A stretch of 64,000 bases of DNA from Streptomyces tibetensis (GCF_007655005.1 NZ_SZVW01000002.1:1-64000); one strand, 5' to 3'; shown: positions 8,729 to 17,339, numbered from the stretch's first letter. A program made the numbers and translations. Notes: generated by a model from the sequence alone, not told the origin.

Positions 8729-9097
8729 TCAGACGGTGGTGCGATTGCTCTGGCGGGCGGCGAGCGCGGCCTCGGCGCTGGGGTAGGCGGGCAGGAAGGT
8801 GTCCATCCCGGTGACGTCGAGCAGGCGGCTCAGCCGGTCGGGGATGGCCGCCAGGGTCAGGGAGCCGTCGGCGTCCTTGGCGCAGCGCCAGATGCCGACG
8901 AGGGCTCCCAGCCCTGAGGAGTCGCAGAACGTGACACCCGACAGGTCGGTGACCAGGTCTGCGTGTCCGGCCGCAATGAGTTCCAGGGCGCGGGCCCGCA
9001 CGGCGGGTGCGGCGGCGCTGTCGAATTCACCGGACAGTGCGATCACGGCCAGGGCGCCGTCGGTGTGCGGGACGTCGATGTGGAATGCGTCGGTCAT
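8729..9097 (-). CDS. STAS anti-sigma factor antagonist
   Basis: 122 residues and a complete RsbV/BldG-type STAS domain: LAVIALSGEFDSAAAP, then LSGVTFCDSSGLGALVGIWR with the DSSG phosphoacceptor motif, then LTLAAIPDRLSRLLDVTGMD. The unphosphorylated form would bind an RsbW-like kinase and release its sigma factor. The start at 9097 overlaps the stop of the upstream SpoIIE phosphatase (ATGA), so the phosphatase and its likely substrate are co-translated. Confidence 0.9.
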   Translation of the reverse strand: MTDAFHIDVPHTDGALAVIALSGEFDSAAAPAVRARALELIAAGHADLVTDLSGVTFCDSSGLGALVGIWRCAKDADGSLTLAAIPDRLSRLLDVTGMDTFLPAYPSAEAALAARQSNRTTV

Positions 9098-10587
9098 GGG
9101 CGTCGGATCTCCTGCCCGACGGAGGCGTCGGCGGGTGCGGTCGGGGCGGCGGCGCTGTGAGCGGTGGTAGTGATGCCGACGGGAACGGCATCGTGGGTGG
9201 GGACGGACAGGGCCAGCAGCGCCACGTCGTCGCGTTCGGTGTCGGGGAGTGTGTCCAGGAGCGCGACCGTGTCGTCGATCAGGGCGCCGGCACTGACCGG
9301 CGCCCCTCGCTGGGCAAGGAAGTCGGTAAGGCCGGTATCGGCGAGCATGTGGCCATCGGCGGTGCGGGCCTCGGTCAGCCCGTCGGTGTACAGCAGCAAG
9401 CCCTGGCCGGGTGCCAGGTGCAGGGTGAGTGAGGCGAAGGCGGCCTCGGCGAACGCGCCGACCAGCATGCCGCCCTTGGCGCGGGCCGCCTCGACCCGTA
9501 CACCGCCGCCCTCGGCAGGGCTGAGGTGGTAGGCGGGCGGGTGACCGCCGGTGGCCAGCGTGACGGTGAAACCGCCGTCCCGGGCCGGATCGAGCAGGCC
9601 GAAGACGGCGGTGCAAAAGCGGGTGCCGACCGCCGCGTCGAGCAACAGCGCGGTGTTCAGGGCTTTGAGCGCGGCCGTGGGGTCCGCCTCGACGAGGGCT
9701 GCGGCCCGCAGCGTGTAGCGGGTCAGTGAGGTGACCGAGGCGGCTTCGGCGCCCTTGCCGCACACATCGCCCAGGAAGAACGCCCACCGGCCTCCGCCGA
9801 CGGGGAAGACGTCGTAGAAGTCGCCGCCCACTTCCTGCGGGGAGGCGGTCTTGTAGTGGCAGGCCAGCTCCAGCCCGGGTACCGCGGGCAGCGCGGGAGG
9901 CACCAGGGTGCGCTGCAGGGTGGAGGCGAACGCGGCGATGGCCGCCTTGTCCCGCTCGGCACGCTGGCGGGCCTCTTCCTCCGCCTGACGCTTCTCCTGC
10001 TCGACCTGGCGGCGCTCCTGCTCGGCGCGTATCACGTGCAACGCCGACAGCCGCAGTTCCAGCTGGTCACGCACCACCGCGGCCAGGTCTGTGAGGGTGG
10101 AGGCATCGGCCTCACTGATCTCGCGGGGGCGGGTGTCAAGGACGTTGACCGTGCCCAGGCGGTGCCCGTCGGCGGTGATGATCGGAGCGGCGGCGTAGAA
10201 CCGCACCCCCATCGGGCCGGCGACCAGCGGGTTGGAGCAGGCGACCGGGTCCAGCAATGTATCGGGGATGACGGTGGTGTCATCACGCAGCACCGCCGAG
10301 GCGCACAGGCCCGGATCCCGGCCGATCTCGCTGACACCTTCCAGCCCGTGCGCGGCCTTGAACCAGATCCGGTCCTCGTCCACGATCGTCACCGTCGCCA
10401 CCGGCACCTCGAACAGCCGCGCGGCCAGCGCCGCAACTCTGTCGTAGGCGCCGTCCGGCGGAGTGTCGAGAATGTCGTAACGGCGTACCGCCGCCATCCG
10501 CGCCGCCTCGACCGACACGGCCCTAGGCTCGCTCGGTGCTGTGGCAGGCAGGATCGCTTGTTCCGGCATGTCCCTCGTCTCGCTCAT
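9094..10587 (-). CDS. GAF-domain SpoIIE/RsbU-type protein phosphatase
   Basis: About 497 residues. A GAF domain (about 40-190: RRYDILDTPPDGAYDRVAAL, DEDRIWFKAAHGLEGVSEIG) is joined by a charged coiled coil (EQERRQVEQEKRQAEEEARQ) to a PP2C domain (about 240-475). The PP2C motifs are VGGDFYDVFPVGGGRWAFFL, GDVCGKGAEAA, TGGHPPAYHL and DDVALLAL. The metal-binding aspartates are in place. Such enzymes dephosphorylate STAS antagonists in response to a signal bound by GAF. The ATG at 10587 follows GGGGGG; ATG 10569 is an alternative. It is coupled to the STAS gene at 8729-9097. Confidence 0.9.
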   Translation of the reverse strand: MSETRDMPEQAILPATAPSEPRAVSVEAARMAAVRRYDILDTPPDGAYDRVAALAARLFEVPVATVTIVDEDRIWFKAAHGLEGVSEIGRDPGLCASAVLRDDTTVIPDTLLDPVACSNPLVAGPMGVRFYAAAPIITADGHRLGTVNVLDTRPREISEADASTLTDLAAVVRDQLELRLSALHVIRAEQERRQVEQEKRQAEEEARQRAERDKAAIAAFASTLQRTLVPPALPAVPGLELACHYKTASPQEVGGDFYDVFPVGGGRWAFFLGDVCGKGAEAASVTSLTRYTLRAAALVEADPTAALKALNTALLLDAAVGTRFCTAVFGLLDPARDGGFTVTLATGGHPPAYHLSPAEGGGVRVEAARAKGGMLVGAFAEAAFASLTLHLAPGQGLLLYTDGLTEARTADGHMLADTGLTDFLAQRGAPVSAGALIDDTVALLDTLPDTERDDVALLALSVPTHDAVPVGITTTAHSAAAPTAPADASVGQEIRRP

Positions 10588-10959
10588 CCCCCCAGGAAGG
10601 CACCGACCAGACAGCCAGCACTCCGGAACCCTACCGAACGCGGCCTGCGACCCGACCCCACGGCGAGCTTCGTAGTGCACACCGGCATCGTGGAACGGCC
10701 GCCCAAGCACCCACCGTAGTGATCGGCAACAGGCGGACGTGACGGCCTTCGTGGTCCGGACCACAAGCTGTTTCACCGGCCTGAGCACACACTCCGACGG
10801 GGCGTTGCCCCCGGCCAGGTCGACCAGGTCTTCCGCCGCGAGGACCTGGCGGACCCGGTCGCCGCCGGCACCACGCTCGGACCGGAGCAGGCCGCCCGAC
10901 TCGGTGTGAGCAGGACTGGAGTGCAGTCGATCGAGGTTTGCCAAGGACACCACCTGGGC
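10588..10959. other. gene-free stretch between the phosphatase gene and degenerate DNA
   Basis: About 370 bases without a frame I can assign. It presumably carries the phosphatase promoter. The composition is like the remnant DNA next to it. Confidence 0.35.
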
Positions 10960-11160
10960 CGTGCACGTTCGTTGCCGGGGTTGCCGTCCCAGCCCTCCCA
11001 GGTCGGCGCGTACAGCACGGTCGTCCGCGTCCCGGCCGGGGAACCCGCGTAGGGCAGTACGCCGTCCAGCTGCGGGCGGCCCGTCTCCACCACGTCCTTG
11101 TCCGCCGCCTACAGGAAGCCCGCGTCCAGCTCGCGCGCCACCGAGGAACCGAGCAGCCGC
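10960..11160 (-). pseudogene. CDP-glycerol glycerophosphotransferase-like remnant
   Basis: The minus strand reads SSVARELDAGFL, a stop, AADKDVVETGRPQLDGVL and TTVLYAPTWEGWDGNPGN. The VLYAPTWEG motif is typical of teichoic-acid-type CDP-glycerol transferases and related large Streptomyces membrane proteins. Stops and loss of both flanks mark it as a fragment. It abuts the truncated IS30 transposase, so a transposition-linked rearrangement is a reasonable inference. Confidence 0.45.
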
Positions 11161-11199
11161 CTGGGCCGCACCCCCGACCGTGGCCGAGCTGGCCCGGCT

Positions 11200-11908
11200 G
11201 ATCATGACCATCGGGGTGGCGAAGCGTCGTGTGCGCTGCTGGGCCTGCCGACGGGACTTGCGGCGGGCGCGACCGGTGCGCAGGGCTCTGGCGAGTTTCC
11301 GGCGCAGCTCGCCGCGGCCCTGGAGGTAGAGGGCCTGATAGACCGTCTCGTGGGCCACGCGCATGTCCGGCCGGTCGGGAAACTGGGTCCGCAGAGCCTG
11401 ACAGATCTGCTCGGGGCTCCACCGTAGGTCCAGAGGGCGCTGGATGAAGGAGCGCAGTTCGGGGTTCTCGCCGATCTTCCCCAGCTGGGCCGGGACCGGC
11501 GGGCGTCTGCGCGTGCCTGGGCGGCGTGCGGCCGGTACCGCCCGTCGGCCGGGTGCCGGTTGCGGCGGATCTCCCGGCTGATGGTGGGCGGGATGCGGCC
11601 CAGCTCGGCCGCTGTCCGCCGGCCGGTGGCCTTCTCCCGCAGCCGGTCGGCGACGTGATGCGGTCGGCCTCCCGCAGATACCTCGACAGGCCTTCGGCCG
11701 GTACCACGGCAAGTACCGGCGGTCTCGCCTTGCCCTTGCCGTAAGCGCCCCGGCCGTTGCGCCACCGCTTGCCCGTCCGGTAGTTGATCCCGATACGTTT
11801 GCAGGCTTCGGCGCTGCTCAGGCCCTGATTCATTAGCCGGAAGTATTCCTCCCGCTCACGGACCAGGACCTTGCGGCCCCCGTATTGAAGCGGCACCATC
11901 CGCCTCAC
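11200..11908 (-). mobile_element. IS30-family transposase, truncated and frameshifted
   Basis: The N-terminal half of an IS30 transposase. An HTH region (LMNQGLSSAEACKRIGINYR and TGKRWRNGRG) starts near 11908. A frameshift near 11660 follows. LRWSPEQICQALRTQFPDRP and ETVYQALYLQGRGELRRKLA then continue to about 11200. The DDE catalytic domain is missing: after FATPMVMIS the sequence no longer matches. I could not identify terminal inverted repeats. The element is inactive and marks a rearranged junction with the CDP-glycerol-type fragment. Confidence 0.75.
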
Positions 11909-12139
11909 CCCGCAGCCAGGCTCTGCGCTCGGCGACCGGCGGGCAGAGCCCGGCTCAGGGCAGACTCATCGCCAACGAGACGGGGCGGGGTCGGCGCCAC
12001 GGGGTTCCCAACGTCTCTTCGGCCGGGCTCTCACCTCGTCCCGGCCTCGAGTGGTCCAGAAGCTCCGCACGGTGTGGACTTTCCGACGCGGAGGGGGTCA
12101 CGTCACTCGTCGCAGAGAGTTTGATGAGGCGCCCTGACT

Positions 12140-12295
12140 TTAGAAGAAGTGCTTGCGTCCACCGACCGCGCGACCGGTCGCACCCAGGATCCACAGGATG
12201 GCGCCGACCAGAATGAGGATGCCACCGATCGTCGTCAGCAGACCCATGCCGACAAGCAGGCCGATGATCAGCAGAATAAGCCCAAGAATGATCAT
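12140..12295 (-). CDS. small hydrophobic protein (DUF6131-like)
   Basis: A 51-residue membrane protein that begins MIILGLILLIIGLLVG, followed by a second hydrophobic segment (TTIGGILILVGAILWILG) and a basic tail, GGRKHFF. Two short transmembrane helices with a glycine hairpin are typical of the small actinobacterial family annotated DUF6131. Its function is unknown. The ATG at 12295 lies near GGGG; an upstream ATG at 12307 adds four residues. The AT-richer DNA here contrasts with its surroundings. Confidence 0.75.
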   Translation of the reverse strand: MIILGLILLIIGLLVGMGLLTTIGGILILVGAILWILGATGRAVGGRKHFF

Positions 12296-12578
12296 TTTAA
12301 ACCCCATCGTCAATTCCGGCTCAGGCGCGTGTGCGTATGAGCTTCACAAGGGCCTGAGTTGGTCCCTTGGTGGGTAGATCCCGACCAGCTCCGAATGCCA
12401 GGACCTCGGTGCGATAAACCTTGTGCCCGGCGACACGGTGTTCACGCCCTCCTTCGAAACTTCGCCAGCGACGAGATACCCACGAGCCGGTGCGGACTCC
12501 TCGACTCGTCTTCACGGTCGCGTGGGATCCGTCACCGCCTGCTGGGTTTCTTAATGAGACCAACCATATGCTGTCAGT

Positions 12579-13076
12579 ATGAGACGTACGTCCTTCGCGC
12601 ATTGGCCCTGCTCGATCGCTCGCACCATGGACCTGCTGGGCGACTGGTGGACCCCGCTGGTGCTGCGGGAGGCCTTCTACGGGATCAAGCGGTTCGACGA
12701 GTTCCAGGAATCGCTCGGGATCGCACGCAACACGCTCACCGACCGGTTGCGGCGGCTCGTGGACGAGGGGCTCCTGGAGAAGCGGCCCTACCAGACCGAG
12801 CCGGTCCGGTACGACTATCTCCTCACCGAGAAGGGGCGCGACTTCCACACCGTGCTACTAGCGATGAACCGGTGGGGTGACCGCTGGCTGGCCGGCGAGG
12901 AGGGCCCGCCGGTCACGCACCACCACGACGTCTGCGGTCAGGAGAGCCATGCCGAAGTGGTGTGCGCCGCCTGCGGCGAGCCGATGACCGCCGAGAACAC
13001 CCACCCGAGGATGGGGCCGGGTTATCCGTCGCGCCTGGCCGAGCGCCCGGATGTGCGGGAACGGTTCACTGGCTGA
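12579..13076 (+). CDS. HxlR-family transcriptional regulator
   Basis: 165 residues. A MarR/HxlR winged helix near the N terminus reads CSIARTMDLLGDWWTPLVLR, EFQESLGIARNTLTDRLRRL and LEKRPYQTEPVRYDYLLTEKG. The N-terminal Cys in WPCSIAR is the conserved HxlR position, often redox- or aldehyde-sensing. A C-terminal extension holds cysteines (DVCGQ; VCAACGE) that could bind metal. No Shine-Dalgarno sequence is visible, and a TATGCT-like hexamer ends only a few bases before the start, so leaderless translation is possible. It probably controls the SRPBCC/LLM genes downstream. Confidence 0.9.
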   Translation: MRRTSFAHWPCSIARTMDLLGDWWTPLVLREAFYGIKRFDEFQESLGIARNTLTDRLRRLVDEGLLEKRPYQTEPVRYDYLLTEKGRDFHTVLLAMNRWGDRWLAGEEGPPVTHHHDVCGQESHAEVVCAACGEPMTAENTHPRMGPGYPSRLAERPDVRERFTG

Positions 13077-13106
13077 GTCAGCGTCTGGGTAGCGGGCTAC
13101 ACACGC

Positions 13107-13138
13107 TTGACAAGTGAGTCTATCTACACAACTTTAAT
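13107..13138 (+). promoter_or_regulatory. possible promoter for the SRPBCC-LLM operon
   Basis: TTGACA at 13107-13112 is a consensus -35 hexamer. TTTAAT at 13133-13138 is the best -10 candidate, but the 20-base spacing is long. The region is unusually A/T-rich for this DNA and lies between the HxlR gene and its probable target, so an HxlR site may overlap. Confidence 0.3.
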
Positions 13139-13192
13139 GGTCAGGGCCCGATTTCGTAGAGGGTCTGCCGTACTGACGAGGAGAGCCGGGCT

Positions 13193-13717
13193 ATGGAGTG
13201 GACAGGTGCGCTTTATGCGGACAAGCCCACGGTCGAGGTGCCGATCTGGATCGCTGCCCCACCGGAACGGGTGTGGGAGCTGGTGTCCGACATCGAACTG
13301 ATGCCGCGTATGAGCGACGAACTGCATTCGGTGGAGTGGCTGGACGGCGCAACCGAACCCGCGCTGGGGGCCCGCTGGGTGGGCAGCAGCAAGCATGAGG
13401 CGTTCGGGGAGTGGTCCACCACGTCCACCGTCGTCGAGTACGAGCCTCTCCGGGTGTTCGCCTGGGCGGTCGAGGATCCCGACAACCCCTCGGCGATCTG
13501 GCGTTTCTCGCTCGAACCGCAGGACGACGGCACGCTGCTGCGGGAGTGGATGCAGATGGGACCGGCCCGCTCGGGCCTCTCCTTCGCCATCGACCGCATG
13601 CCGGAGAAGGAGCAGAAGATCGTCTTCGTGCGCATGCGTGAGTTCGAGACCAACATCGGCATCACTCTTGAAGCGATCAAGAAGATGGCCGAAGACCCCG
13701 GAAAGGCGCGTGCTTGA
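13193..13717 (+). CDS. SRPBCC (START-like) family protein
   Basis: 174 residues with the helix-grip fold signature: VEVPIWIAAPPERVWELVSD at the N terminus, VVEYEPLRVFAWAVEDPDNP and the long C-terminal helix FVRMREFETNIGITLEAIKK. Such proteins bind hydrophobic ligands in a deep cavity; some are polyketide cyclases or lipid-transfer proteins. It starts at ATG 13193 after GGAGAG. Its stop overlaps the start of the LLM oxidoreductase gene (TGATG), indicating a two-gene operon. The substrate cannot be inferred. Confidence 0.85.
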   Translation: MEWTGALYADKPTVEVPIWIAAPPERVWELVSDIELMPRMSDELHSVEWLDGATEPALGARWVGSSKHEAFGEWSTTSTVVEYEPLRVFAWAVEDPDNPSAIWRFSLEPQDDGTLLREWMQMGPARSGLSFAIDRMPEKEQKIVFVRMREFETNIGITLEAIKKMAEDPGKARA

Positions 13718-14778
13718 TGCGCACAGCGACCACGATCGAGGCCACCGACGACTGGCCGGAGACGGTCAGCTTCGTCACCGAGGCGGAGAAGCTCGGCCTG
13801 GACATCTGCTACGTCGCGGAAGCATGGGGCGGCGAGGCGCCGGGGGCGCTGGGGTACCTCGCCGCGCGCACCGAGCGCCTGGTGCTCGGCTCCGCGGTCA
13901 TTCAGCTCGCCACGCGCACACCGGTGGCCATCGCCAGGGCCGCGATCACCCTGTCGAACATGTCCGAGGGGCGTTTCATCCTGGGACTGGGCCCTTCCGG
14001 GCCCCAGGTGATCGAAGGCCTGCACGGCATGCCGTTCGCCCGGCCGCTGTCACGCATGCGCGAGACGGTCGAGATCGTGCGGCAGGCTGCCACCGGGGAG
14101 AAGATCTCCTATTCCGGGCGGGAGTTCCAGATCCCGCTGCCCGGCGGGGACGGGAAGCCCATGCGGCTGTCGATGCGCGCCGAACATGACATCCCGATCT
14201 ACCTGGCGACGCTCTCGCCGAAGATGCTGCATCTGACCGGAGAGATCGCCGACGGCTGGCTGGGCACCAGCTTCGTCCCCGAGGGCGCCAAGGAGGCGTA
14301 CTTCGACCACCTGGACGCCGGCCTTGCCGCCGCGGGCCGCAAGCGCGCCGACCTCACCATCTGCCAGGGCGCCGAGGTGGCCTTCGCCGAGGACGAGGAC
14401 GCGCTGCGCGCGATGGTGGCCGGCAGAAAGAAGGAACTGGCTTTCAGCCTCGGTGGCATGGGCTCCGAGAAGACGAACTTCTACAACAACGCCTACAGCC
14501 GCCAGGGATGGGCGGAGATCGCGGCAAAGGTACGGGAGCGCTGGCAGTCCGGAGACCGCGACGGCGCGGCCGGGCTGGTCACCGACGACATGGTGCTGGC
14601 CACCACGCTGATCGGCACCGAGGACATGGTGCGGGCGCGGCTGCGGGTGTGGCGCGACGCCGGGGTCGACATCGTCCGCTTTTACCCCGCCGGCGAGACG
14701 CTGGACGGGAAGCTCACCAACCTCGGCCGGGCCATCGACCTGGTCAGGGACATCGAGCGCGAGCCCGGACCGGCTTGA
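13717..14778 (+). CDS. LLM-class flavin (F420)-dependent oxidoreductase
   Basis: 353 residues with the bacterial luciferase-like TIM barrel. FVTEAEKLGLDICYVAEAWG near the N terminus, RTERLVLGSAVIQLATRTPV, NMSEGRFILGLGPSGPQVIE and VRFYPAGETLDG near the C terminus are typical of F420-dependent LLM enzymes in actinobacteria. The cofactor (F420 or FMN) cannot be decided by eye. Translationally coupled to the SRPBCC gene and downstream of an HxlR regulator, it probably oxidises or reduces a small hydrophobic substrate handled by its partner. Confidence 0.88.
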   Translation: MRTATTIEATDDWPETVSFVTEAEKLGLDICYVAEAWGGEAPGALGYLAARTERLVLGSAVIQLATRTPVAIARAAITLSNMSEGRFILGLGPSGPQVIEGLHGMPFARPLSRMRETVEIVRQAATGEKISYSGREFQIPLPGGDGKPMRLSMRAEHDIPIYLATLSPKMLHLTGEIADGWLGTSFVPEGAKEAYFDHLDAGLAAAGRKRADLTICQGAEVAFAEDEDALRAMVAGRKKELAFSLGGMGSEKTNFYNNAYSRQGWAEIAAKVRERWQSGDRDGAAGLVTDDMVLATTLIGTEDMVRARLRVWRDAGVDIVRFYPAGETLDGKLTNLGRAIDLVRDIEREPGPA

Positions 14779-14849
14779 CTCTGCCGGGGATCCTGGATGG
14801 TCGGGCTCAGGTGCCGAGGGTTCGCCAGGACTCTGACCCGCGTGCGCGG

Positions 14850-14935
14850 CCACTCGCATCCCGTGATCGTTGGCAGTGATCCACGACAGCGTGAGCTCGA
14901 TCGCCCACCCCTTCGGCCGCACACGGAAGCCGCGC
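14850..14935 (-). mobile_element. possible IS5-type transposase C-terminal remnant
   Basis: Minus-strand translation gives GFRVRPKGWAIELTLSWITA. This resembles the conserved C-terminal V(L)P(K/R)RW(V/I)VERTFSWL motif of IS5-family transposases, which carries the last catalytic Glu. Here the E of VERT appears as IELT. Nothing else of the element is visible. It is a low-confidence relic in the 260-base gap between convergent genes. Confidence 0.35.
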
Positions 14936-15039
14936 CGGCCAGGAGGCGACGGCACACACGGAGCGCGCGGCGTCCGGCGGCTCCTGCATGTCGGCCACCG
15001 TGCAGGTGAAGCCGGTGCCGTGCGAACCGGCACACCGCA

Positions 15040-15528
15040 TCATTCCGACGGAATGCGAAACTCGAATTCGGGGCGGTCCCACGGCACGGCGGGCGGGTTC
15101 GCGAGCGCGGTCCCGGTCCGCACCGCACCGACGCGGCGGTAGAAGCCCTCGGCGGGAAGATGCGACACGACCTTGAGACGGTCGAGCCCGGCGGCACGGG
15201 CCTCGGACTGCATGTGCGCGACGAGCAGTCGTCCGATACCCCGTCCTTGGGCTTCGTCGGCGACGAACAGCAGGTCGAGCTCCGGTGGAGCGAGGACGAG
15301 CGAGTAGAACCCGAGGACCCGGCCTCCATGCTCGTCGGCGCCGACGGCCACGAAGACGCGGTGGGCCTCGATGTAATCAGGACCGACCCGGTAGTCCGCG
15401 ACCGCGGACGCGTACTTACCCTCGTAGGCGCCTGAGCCACGCACGAGCCGCGTGAGCCGTTTGGCATCCCGCGCGACGGCCCTCCGTATCGTGATCGGCC
15501 GGCAGACCGAAGAAGTGCGTGAACTCAT
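15040..15528 (-). CDS. GNAT-family N-acetyltransferase
   Basis: About 162 residues. Beta strand 1 is TIRRAVARDAKRLTRLVR. The acetyl-CoA-binding motif A is LLFVADEAQGRGIGRLLVAH (Q-x-x-G-x-G). Motif B is GLDRLKVVSHLPAEGFYRRV, where the F-Y-R motif is typical. The substrate is unknown. The ATG at 15528 has no obvious ribosome-binding site, and the longer upstream frame shows no conserved sequence, so the start is uncertain. Confidence 0.8.
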   Translation of the reverse strand: MSSRTSSVCRPITIRRAVARDAKRLTRLVRGSGAYEGKYASAVADYRVGPDYIEAHRVFVAVGADEHGGRVLGFYSLVLAPPELDLLFVADEAQGRGIGRLLVAHMQSEARAAGLDRLKVVSHLPAEGFYRRVGAVRTGTALANPPAVPWDRPEFEFRIPSE

Positions 15529-15881
15529 CGGGAGAGTATTTCGCACCGCAGAGTGCCGTCCTGCGGCGGGTCGGCTGCTCGGGCAGGCGTTCTGGCACCG
15601 CTCCCGGGGGACCACCGGCCCAGGCCCCGATCGACCACGGCACTGCCTCGTCGACCGTCGGCAGCAACCGGACGCCCGAACCGTTGCGGAGGAGCCGGGA
15701 GAACGGAGTGCTCTACGACTGCTTCCCCTGAGCCTGCCGCAGCGACAGCCAGCCTGTGCTGGACGGCTTCGGGGCCACGTGAGGCGGCGGGGATCACGTT
15801 CCGGGCCGATGGGGCCGGCGCTGGACGCGCTGAAGCGACGGGGACCAGGCGGGTGCGGCCCGCTGTGTTCCCTGGGCAGAG

Positions 15882-15895
15882 TCAAGCGCTTCGAT
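15882..15895. promoter_or_regulatory. palindromic operator-like site, distal copy
   Basis: TCAAGCGCTTCGAT at 15882-15895 differs at one position of the 14-bp core from the perfect palindrome at 15969. Its centre is 87 bp from the second copy, close to eight helical turns, suggesting co-operative or looped binding. The GAAGCGCTTC core resembles LacI-family operators. Confidence 0.5.
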
Positions 15896-15968
15896 GAACG
15901 GACGCCTTCTCGGTTCAATATCAGAACGGCGGGCGTGCAATCCAATGGCTGTTGCAGCAGGGTTACGT

Positions 15969-15982
15969 TCGAAGCGCTTCGA
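15969..15982. promoter_or_regulatory. perfect 14-bp palindrome upstream of the BTAD regulator gene
   Basis: TCGAAGCGCTTCGA is a perfect palindrome ending 50 bases before the GTG at 16033. Sites of this shape, with a central CG flanked by GAA(A/G)C and G(C/T)TTC, are typical LacI/GalR-family operators. No LacI-type gene lies in the window, so the binding protein would be encoded elsewhere. Confidence 0.55.
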
Positions 15983-16032
15983 TAATACGGTGTGTGCCCC
16001 ATGCCGACCGCGTGTCACAGAGGGGGGCGCAG

Positions 16033-16770
16033 GTGCAGACACCGCTGATACGCATCCTGGGGCCGATCCAGCTCAGCGACGGCTTACGTCCGGAGCCACT
16101 TCGCGGCGCCAAGCCGTGCGCACTGCTCACCGCGCTGGCACTCAGGCCGGGGAGCGTGGTGTCCCTGGAGAAGCTGCTGGACGCCCTGTGGGCGGGCGAG
16201 CCGCCGCGCTCCGCCGTCGCGAACCTGCGCTCGTACGCCCATCTCCTGCGCCGGCGGCTGCCGGTGGCCACCCCGCTGATCAGCCACCAGGGCGGCTATG
16301 AACTCCGGGTCGCTCCGGACGCCGTCGACCACCTGGTGTTCGAGCGACTCGCCGACCGGGGCCGCAGCGCGGTCACCGACGACCCGCCCCGGGCCATCGA
16401 GCTGCTCGACGCCGCTCTGGCACTGTGGAGTTCGGACCACGCGGCCCCCGGGGTCGAGCGGTACGGCATGCTCGACGGCCCGCTGCGCACCCTGGACGCG
16501 GAGCGCATCCGCGCCACCGAGGATCTGGCCGATGCCTGGCTCGGCGTCGGCGAGCCGCACTCCGCACTGCGTACGGCGGGGCAGGTGCTCGCCGCGGAGC
16601 CGCTGCGCATCCGCAGCTGGTTACTCGTCCTGAACGCCCATCACCACCTCGGCGAACGAGGGCGTGTGACCGACGCGTTCGAGTCGGCGCGGACCGTCTT
16701 CCGCCGCGAGCTCGGCACCGAACCCGATGCCTGTCTGGGGCGGCTGCACCAGCAGTTGCTCGCGGGGTGA
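16033..16770 (+). CDS. SARP/AfsR-like transcriptional regulator (wHTH + BTAD)
   Basis: 245 residues. An OmpR-type winged helix (IRILGPIQLSDGLRPEPLRG; LLDALWAGEPPRSAVANLRS with YAHLLRRRLP) precedes a bacterial transcriptional activation domain (LVFERLADRGRSAVTDDPPR; LLVLNAHHHLGERGRVTDAF). Length and order match small SARPs, which switch on secondary-metabolite genes. The GTG at 16033 follows AGGGGGG. The next gene starts 6 bases after its stop, so it heads an operon MauE - thioredoxin - ABC - S26 and most likely controls that peptide system. Confidence 0.88.
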   Translation: MQTPLIRILGPIQLSDGLRPEPLRGAKPCALLTALALRPGSVVSLEKLLDALWAGEPPRSAVANLRSYAHLLRRRLPVATPLISHQGGYELRVAPDAVDHLVFERLADRGRSAVTDDPPRAIELLDAALALWSSDHAAPGVERYGMLDGPLRTLDAERIRATEDLADAWLGVGEPHSALRTAGQVLAAEPLRIRSWLLVLNAHHHLGERGRVTDAFESARTVFRRELGTEPDACLGRLHQQLLAG

Positions 16771-16775
16771 GCGCC

Positions 16776-17339
16776 ATGGCCGCCCCGCTCCTGACGGTCT
16801 GCCACGTTCTCGTCGCCGTCGTCCTCGCCGCATCCGCCGTGGGCAAGGCACGGCCCGCCGGATTCCGTGCGTTCCTGACCACGCTCGCCGACATGGGGCT
16901 CGGCACCCCGGGCCTGCGACGCCCGCTCGCGTACGCGACCCTCACGGCCGAAGGCGTGGCGGCGGGCCTGCTCTTGCTGCCCGGCACGCGGGCCGGGGTG
17001 ATCGGGCTGCTCCTTGCCTCGCTGGTCCTCGCCGCGCTCACCATGGGCGTGGTGCGGGCGGTGCGGGGCGGCGGTCCACCGGTGGCCTGCGCCTGTTTCG
17101 GCCGCACCGGGCGCCCCCTCGGCGTGCTGCACCTGGTCAGGAACACCGGACTGCTGCTGGCCGCCGTCGGCGCCCTGGTCGTCACCGGCTCCGGTCCGGT
17201 GCGGGCAGCGGGTGGTGAGCTGGTCGTGTCCGTGGCCGCGGGTGCCGTGCTGGCCGTGCTCGTGATCGGCCTGGACGACATCGCCGATCTGTTCACCGCG
17301 CCCACCGCCTCCACCACCCGCGCCACCGACCGCCCGTAG
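16776..17339 (+). CDS. MauE/DoxX-type redox-associated membrane protein
   Basis: 187 residues with four to five hydrophobic segments (about 5-22, 50-70, 72-92, 115-135, 140-160). After the second pair it has a C-x-C motif (VACACFG, Cys105/Cys107), as in MauE-like proteins. MauE in methylamine dehydrogenase maturation, and DsbB/VKOR-like membrane proteins more generally, support disulfide formation. Here it is followed directly by a thioredoxin-fold protein. The ATG at 16776 is preceded by GGGGTGAG; a GTG at 16767 overlaps the previous stop. I infer oxidative folding of the six-cysteine peptide at 20386-20592. Confidence 0.82.
   Translation: MAAPLLTVCHVLVAVVLAASAVGKARPAGFRAFLTTLADMGLGTPGLRRPLAYATLTAEGVAAGLLLLPGTRAGVIGLLLASLVLAALTMGVVRAVRGGGPPVACACFGRTGRPLGVLHLVRNTGLLLAAVGALVVTGSGPVRAAGGELVVSVAAGAVLAVLVIGLDDIADLFTAPTASTTRATDRP

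Larger units (their letters stand above)
15529..16032. other. gene-free regulatory stretch before the BTAD regulator gene
   Basis: About 500 bases between divergent genes. No frame shows family features. It contains two nearly identical 14-bp palindromes (listed separately) and must hold the promoter of the regulator gene at 16033. Confidence 0.45.
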
